Positions 59,068-64,000 of a DNA stretch of 64,000 bases are shown in pieces. The position numbers and the translations under genes were made by a program. The notes under the pieces were generated by a model. That model was given only the letters and a program-made list of their open reading frames with translations, was not told the DNA's origin and ran no database searches. Every line of letters begins with the position of its first letter. Position 1 is the stretch's first letter. The stretch is from Isochrysis galbana (lineage: Eukaryota > Haptophyta > Isochrysidales > Isochrysidaceae), in the NCBI GenBank assembly GCA_018136815.1, contig CM030936.1, forward strand, positions 6,260,005-6,324,004, given 5' to 3'.

Positions 59068-59965
59068 ACTGGTTCTAGCCACAGAGTAAGGGAGCCGGCT
59101 CTTGCTCTGGGGATGAACCTGGTACATGAGGCAGCGTGTGGCTGCTTTGCTGATAAGCATCGCCACAGCCCAACGGTGCTCATGCCATGCGCCCGAGCAG
59201 AGACAGAAGAGGAAAGCATGCCTAGATGCAGACAATCAGCAATACACGCCTTAGTTGAGCGTCCCGTCGACCGACCGGTACCTGTTGCGGACCTTGTGTG
59301 ATTGCGGAGGCAGGCTCTCCGGAGGACCTCGGGTGGTGTGCCGCACGAACAGCCCCGTAAGTGGGCGTCGTCCGGGGAGGGCTTCGCGCGCCTCGCCAGG
59401 TCGCGGAACTTGCCTATCGAGGGCTCTATAGGCGCGAGCAAGTGCCGCCCTTTGATGGTGCGCGCTCAAATCTCCGTGTGGGGTTTGAGATCAATCACTA
59501 CTGGCCGAGATAGAGCGATGGGTTGATGATATGGCAACTGCGGGCTAGGCCGTTGAGTGACTGGGGCAGTTGTCATAGCCGGGGCGCGACCTACGCGGTT
59601 GCGGATGCACGTGCCGGCTGTCCTGCGCACTCTCGCATGGGCAGCGCGAGGAAGTCCATGTCAAGGCCAAAGCATGCTTTGTTGCCTTCTGTTCACGAGT
59701 AGACGAACCCTTCAGGTGGGATAGCACGAGGAATGCTGTTGAAAATGAGATATATTTGGCTGCTGTGGCGTGTTGAGCACATGAGCCTATGCTGAGAAGG
59801 TGCAACTTGAGGTTATTTTTTCGTGCTCCCCCCGCTTATTTTGGTAGCAGTATACAAGTAGTATTGCCGGTCGGAGGGCGTAGCGGCCACCTGCCATTTT
59901 TGCCCCCATAGGGGTTAAATGTTGTGCAACCTTGGAGTGAACAGCACCTAACTAAACCTGGCTCA
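59068..59965. other. Intergenic, nothing recognised
   Basis: 3' flank of the FTR gene up to the target-site duplication of element D. No domain-bearing frame. Confidence 0.4.
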
Positions 59966-59979
59966 AGCAAAACACAATA
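59966..59979 (+). repeat. Target-site duplication, left copy of element D
   Basis: AGCAAAACACAATA, repeated exactly at 63945-63958. Confidence 0.82.
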
Positions 59980-60303
59980 AAAAAAAACTTCTTAATATTC
60001 TCGCCGCGCGCGCGACTCTGCACTCTAACAATTGCAGCCTCGCCCGCCACTCTCATCCCCCCTCCACCTGCCTTGCGGCCCGTCCCTCGTGCGCTACCTT
60101 AGGGGCTGGGTGTACGGGGTTTCCTGCAGCAGACGGTGCGCACCGGTCCCCGATAGGTTTTTTCCCCTCCTTCCTCCTGTACCATCGGGCTACCGCTTTC
60201 TATACTGCTTCTTTCAGAACCTAGGAGATGGGCGGCGTGCCTCCGTGTTCCCGGGGGTTGAGGCTGGGCGGGTGGGTGAAGCATCGCGACGGCTCACGCG
60301 CGG

Positions 60304-61725
60304 TTAAGCTAGCCTTTCCACTAATTGGAGTGCTTTGGCTATCGCGGCTAGGTTGTTGCCTAACATCAGTGTGCCTTTGTCGTTGAATGTAAAGACGGGG
60401 GTGCAAAGCTCACGCGGGGACTTGAGTTTCGGTTTTCTCCCTTGTGAGGCTTTGCTGGTGCGTGCGGTCGAGGTCTTGTCCGGGGGGGTGAGCCCTCTGG
60501 CTAGGATCGTAAATCTGCTGAGGGTTTTTTCGATGACCGGCACGTGGTGGAAAGTGTAGTTATCAAATTCTACTTTGTAAAAGTCGCCTATTATGTATCT
60601 CCACGCTATAATGTAGAGGGCTTTGAGGCTGTCGGGTGTCGTTGTGTTCGGGTATACAAAGAGTCTATCTTTAAGTTTCTGGGCCGTCGATCTGTCTTTT
60701 CCAGGCGTGTATCCCGTCATCGCTTCCACGGCCCAGAAGATTTGTTGAGTGGAAGGGCATCTGGCAAGGTGTGTCGAGTTTTCGCGATATCTTCCACATA
60801 GTCTGCATTTCGCCGTGGTCGCCGTGACGAATCGGTTTCGTGTGCCTAGTGCCTAGCCGCGGGGAGCGATCTTGCGCGATTCGTTGCACTCCCTACGCTT
60901 GGCGGCTTCTGCGTCGCACTCGCAGATGCGATGAATTGGTGAGAGGCCGAGGGCTACTTCCGGGCGCCAACCCTTGCACCCTTTGGTGCTTCCGTGAATC
61001 ATGAGCTTGTGGGGGGATTGGATATTTGGGGGCATGGCGATCGATTTGCATGCCCGGACGGCATAGTTTACCGGCACCGTTTTGTTGTCGATGGTGAGAA
61101 CGATTTTGCGTGGGAAGTTGCCCGACAAGAAGGTTCCTTGCGCCGCGGAGACGTAAAGGTGCCAGCGGGATGAGTGGGCTACTTTCGACACAAAAGTGCC
61201 CGACTCACCTTCGAGTTTCATGCGCTCGCGGTTCCCCTTCAGGAAGGTGGGGCCTTGCGATTCGACCGCCTTGACAAGCGCGCTCAGGGTGATCTTCGAG
61301 GCTTGAGCGAGGCCGTCCGCCTCGACCACTATGTGGGCCGCGACGTCTTGAAGTGCTTCGTAGAGGGCCTTGCGTGAGGAGGTGCCTTTTTTGTTGATTT
61401 TCTCGTCGATGGATTCTACGCGGATGCGCACGGGGATGTCTTGGCCTAAGACTAAGACGCGGATAGGGCCTGGTAAGAGTTTCGCGAAACTTTTTGCGAA
61501 ATTTGGGGGACGTCTCAGCGCGAAGAAATTTCGAGAAATTTGGGGGAGGAAAACCGTGAAAAGAGTAACTTTCACAAAACTTGTGCGAAAATTCGCTAGT
61601 ATAAAAGCCGACCGAAAAGTAACTCTACCTTCTAATTCTAATTGCCACCTATCGGTGCCGTGCGGGCTCACGGCCTGGTGGCTCATGGCGCGTGGCGCGG
61701 CTAGGCACGCGCCCGCACGCCCCAA
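60304..61725 (-). pseudogene. RT C-terminal region with CCHC zinc knuckle, one in-frame stop
   Basis: One reading frame of 474 codons is interrupted only by TAG at 60853-60855. Before the stop it contains FLKGNRERMKLEGESGTFVS, GTFLSGNFPRKIVLTIDNKT and SIAMPPNIQSPHKLMIHGST. After the stop it contains KCRLCGRYRENSTHLARC, a C-x2-C-x7-H-x4-C knuckle typical of the region behind non-LTR reverse transcriptases. YIIAWRYIIGDFYKVEF and the end MLGNNLAAIAKALQLVERL follow. Related pieces occur at 4095-4420 (AWRYI--DFY) and at 29221-29400 and 62860-63011 (LA--LG-EHL). The single stop means either recent decay or an error or readthrough. No palm motif is visible in this part. Confidence 0.7.
61465..61562 (-). 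repeat. GCGAAACTT tract within element D
   Basis: On the minus strand, AAATTTC/GCGAAAC words lead into GCGAAACTCTTACCAGGCCC-TA, as at 44562-44588. In the element's frame it is translated as NFAKSFAKLLPGP, so here the repeat is inside a coding-length frame. Confidence 0.65.
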
Positions 61726-62829
61726 GAAAACAAGGCGAATCTCACGTGTTTTTGCTCCTTAATCAAATACATGCCACTTTTATGTCTTTCTCGATGCAAA
61801 GTGCAAAGTGAAAGTGAGAAGAAAGATCGAACATCGTCTAGATCTAGCATAAATTTTGCATAAAGCATAAACGAGGGTGCGGCGACGGCGCGCGGCGCGG
61901 CCGGACGACACCCCGCCTTGCTCCTTGCAGCCGCGGACGCGTCATGGCGCGGAAACGGAGGCGAGGTGAGGTGTGCGCGCGCGCACTGACGGCACACGTC
62001 TCGCACACACAAACTTGCAACAGCAAGAGCTGCCGCCAATCAATACATTTGGCAGCAGCAGCAGCGCAAGGTTTCAATGTCGACCGCGCGGACGGACGTC
62101 AAGGAGTTCAACAACCATGTGCTGAATTGGTGGGCCTGCAACCGCTCTAACTTAGATTCCCAATCGGGTAACGGCAGACGGCAGCTCGCATCATCACTTT
62201 TCTTTTGACACCTTCTTCTGCTTCGTGTGAGCGCGTTTTCGCGTTTTCTCGTTGTTGAATGTAAGTAATGTGTAATGTAAGTGTGTGTTTGGGCATCTTC
62301 AGAGCACGAGCCCTGCTGGTCATGTGGCGAGTGAGGTGAGAATGAGGTGGTTGTGTTGGTGGATGTGTGGACTGGGTGAGGCTGTTGTGAGGCTTGGGTT
62401 GTGTGGTGTGTGGAGGGAGAGGGAGGGCGCGACGGGGGTGAGGAAGCGCCTTGATAGGTCCTGTTACATGGCGTGAGAGCGGGATCGGGAGACATGACAG
62501 CGAGTGGAACGGAGTGGAGCACGCCAGAGACAACACGGGGGGGTGCTTCCGGGCGAGCGCGCCAGAAACAAGAGGACACAGGTAAAAAACAAACCGGGAC
62601 GACGGGGAAAGAAAAACACGGGGAAACTCTAGGAACAGAGGAAAGACTAATGGAACGAAGGGGAGAGCCGGGCGTCGGATGGGGGAGAAACAAGGGGCGA
62701 GCGCGGGGGGGCTCCGAGCCTCGCGGGCCGAGGGAACAAAAGGAACCGCTGGGGTTTCACGGAAGGAGGGAAGGAAGGGATCCCGGCTGGAGCTGCATGC
62801 GAGGGAACCGGGGGAGAGGGGCTCCGCGC

Positions 62830-63301
62830 GAACCGCCCAGGCAGGCATGGGGAGACAACCCAAAAAGAGGATAGATTTGGCCGACATCCGGCCGCTCTAC
62901 GAATTAGGCGAAATAAACAAACTAACCCCCAGCGCGGAGCTCGTATCCCTAGCTGGTAAGCTAGGGATAGAGCACCTAGTCGAGACGGAAACGGCGAAGC
63001 ACAGGAGATAGAGGCGCCTAACACGCCGGTGCATCACCCCTGGGACACCCACGTTAAGAGACACCTAATCTACCCTATCAACGCAAATCCAAAAGGCCTG
63101 CCCGGACCCCACACCCAAAACCGGGCCCTAGGTAGTGTACCAAGGCCGCACCCCCGACACCGAAGGCAAAGGAACGAGGGGGGGAAGGCGAGGGGGCGGG
63201 GAAAAGGGAGGTAAGGGCGATGGCTGATGTACAGTAGCAATAGTAGGCGCTGTCCGGCGATAGGTGTGTAGCCCTGAACCTTCAGATCTTTTTTTTTTTT
63301 T
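62830..63301 (+). mobile_element. Plus-strand retroposon 3' fragment nested in element D
   Basis: The frame ending at 63011 carries QPKKRIDLADIRPLYELGEI then ELVSLAGKLGIEHLVETETA, matching the C-terminal remnant at 29221-29400. A 3' UTR block (CCCGACACCGAAGGCAAAGG, AACGAGGGGGG) and the tail GTAGCCCTGAACCTTCAGAT plus about 13 T end it at 63301. The orientation is opposite to element D, so it inserted into D. The left limit is uncertain. Confidence 0.65.
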
Positions 63302-63920
63302 GGAGGATGATGTCCCCGGTTTGGTGGAAGGAGAGTTCGAAGGAGGCGTCGGAGTCTGTGATGTCGTTTTCTATGTCGGAATCTTGGTCCTGTGTGGCGT
63401 GGGCGGGGGTGACCTTGGTCAGTGTTGGGTGAGTGGAGGCATTGGGTGGAGGGGTATTGTCAGTGTTGTCCCCACGGGGGGCGTGTGCGCGTGCTTTGTG
63501 TGTGTGGTGAGGTGTGCATGAGAGGCTGTCTCTGAATCGTATGTTGCTTGCTACAGTGAGATGTGTGTTGTGCCCATAGGGGCCACCCGGCCGCGGGCCG
63601 CGCTGCCGGAGCAGCGCGGCCCTTGCCAGGGCGAGAGGGGCCTCTGCCATAAGGCATGCCCAATGGAGGAGTGGCTGTTGGGGCCTGGCATGGTTGGGAA
63701 GTTGCCAGCAGCCTACTGCTCCCCATGAGGGAGGCCAGCATGGCTGCCATGGGCGGTGTGGCTGGGGCCACGGGCCGTGCGGCGCGACCGGAGTCGCACA
63801 CACCTGCTCGGCCTCGGTGGGCGGACGCGGCCGCTTCGACAGCGGCTGCTCCATGAGCACTGGGGGGGCGCCCTCGGCGGGGGGCCCGTAGGAGAGGGGA
63901 GTCGCGTCGGCGCGCTCCAT
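63302..63920 (-). CDS. Retroposon ORF1-like frame, cut by nested insertion
   Basis: From ATG 63920: MERADATPLSYGPPAEG, basic patch LSKRPRPPTEAEQ, then Pro/His/Ala-rich sequence and an acidic Ser/Asp segment (DQDSDIENDITDSDASFELS). The frame runs into the poly-T of the plus-strand insertion (read as KKKK), so the natural C-terminus is lost. The start, basic patch and composition match the other MERA frames; no structural domain is recognised. Confidence 0.6.
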
Positions 63921-63944
63921 CGCGTCTAAGTATAAACTTAGTTG

Positions 63945-63958
63945 AGCAAAACACAATA
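63945..63958 (+). repeat. Target-site duplication, right copy of element D
   Basis: AGCAAAACACAATA, identical to 59966-59979, 3 bp beyond the 5' hairpin. Confidence 0.82.
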
Positions 63959-64000
63959 GAGCACGACACGCTCCCACCACACCCGGTCACCCTCTTCAAG

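Larger units (their letters stand above)
59980..63944 (-). mobile_element. Near-full-length hairpin-led LINE-like element D with 14-bp duplication
   Basis: The element runs on the minus strand from CAA plus hairpin (63941-63926, CTAAGT/ACTTAG, loop TTAT) and ATG at 63920 to the tail GAATATTAAGAAGTTTTTTT at 59980, flanked by a 14-bp perfect duplication. It is the only copy here that contains both the MERA-type first frame and the RT-type C-terminus (60304-61725), which ties the two parts to one family. It is interrupted near 62830-63301 by a plus-strand 3' fragment of a related element. The reverse-transcriptase palm and endonuclease were not recognised, so the copy is internally deleted or very divergent there. 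Confidence 0.75.

Noticed and set aside
62147-62887. Large Pro/Ser-rich minus-strand frames inside element D
   Set aside because: They may be remnants of the retroposon protein, but no conserved segment was recognised and the overlap with the nested plus-strand fragment makes them unreliable. Not listed as genes.

Overview
This is nuclear DNA from a unicellular eukaryote, most likely a photosynthetic protist with a secondary red-type plastid; haptophyte-like is my best guess, at about 50% confidence. The grounds are high GC content, many short GT-AG introns, N-terminal signal peptides followed by transit-like sequence on plastid-type proteins (one is the catalytic subunit of ferredoxin:thioredoxin reductase), and a multi-membrane-segment ADP-ribosyltransferase. 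There are no rRNA genes, confident tRNA genes, CRISPR arrays or bacterial operons. Genes are scattered on both strands and separated by long purine/pyrimidine microsatellites and retroposon debris. All exon coordinates were read by hand from splice-site and reading-frame continuity, without transcript data.

Layout of the host genes. A DHHC palmitoyltransferase lies at 857-3030 (-), RTF2 at 5129-6034 (+), and RTF1 of the Paf1 complex at 7027-8350 (-). A secreted or plastid protein follows at 9171-10576 (+) and a RAB3GAP2-type Rab3-GAP regulatory subunit at 11148-12836 (-). A plastid-type membrane protein is at 17851-19185 (+). The splicing helicase PRP16/DHX38 (20 exons) fills 20381-27275 (+). 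An SR-rich protein with a degenerate dual-specificity-phosphatase domain is at 30161-31975 (-), the membrane ADP-ribosyltransferase (9 exons) at 34203-37787 (+), and a polytopic membrane protein at 40707-41540 (-). A secreted Cys-rich protein is at 46119-47814 (+), a probably myristoylated ankyrin protein at 51274-53515 (-), and the FTR catalytic subunit at 57798-59067 (+). These are housekeeping genes of RNA processing, transcription, replication, membrane traffic and plastid redox, and their order suggests no shared pathway.

Mobile DNA. The most notable feature is a LINE-like retroposon family. Several copies start with a short hairpin a few bases before an ATG, usually ATGGAGCG. The hairpin sequence differs between copies but the structure is kept. 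Three copies (13102-15821, 27607-28751, 59980-63944) are bounded by perfect 14-16 bp target-site duplications. Related pieces encode a CCHC zinc knuckle and C-terminal reverse-transcriptase-type segments. The 3' ends are T-rich and come in at least three unrelated types.

One copy carries a roughly 2 kb insertion full of a 16-bp palindromic minisatellite, and a second copy of the same retroposon in this window acts as the empty site. Other repeats are AAATTTCG-rich tracts with a shared end sequence, two probable MITEs, and a 180-bp repeat found upstream of two minus-strand genes.
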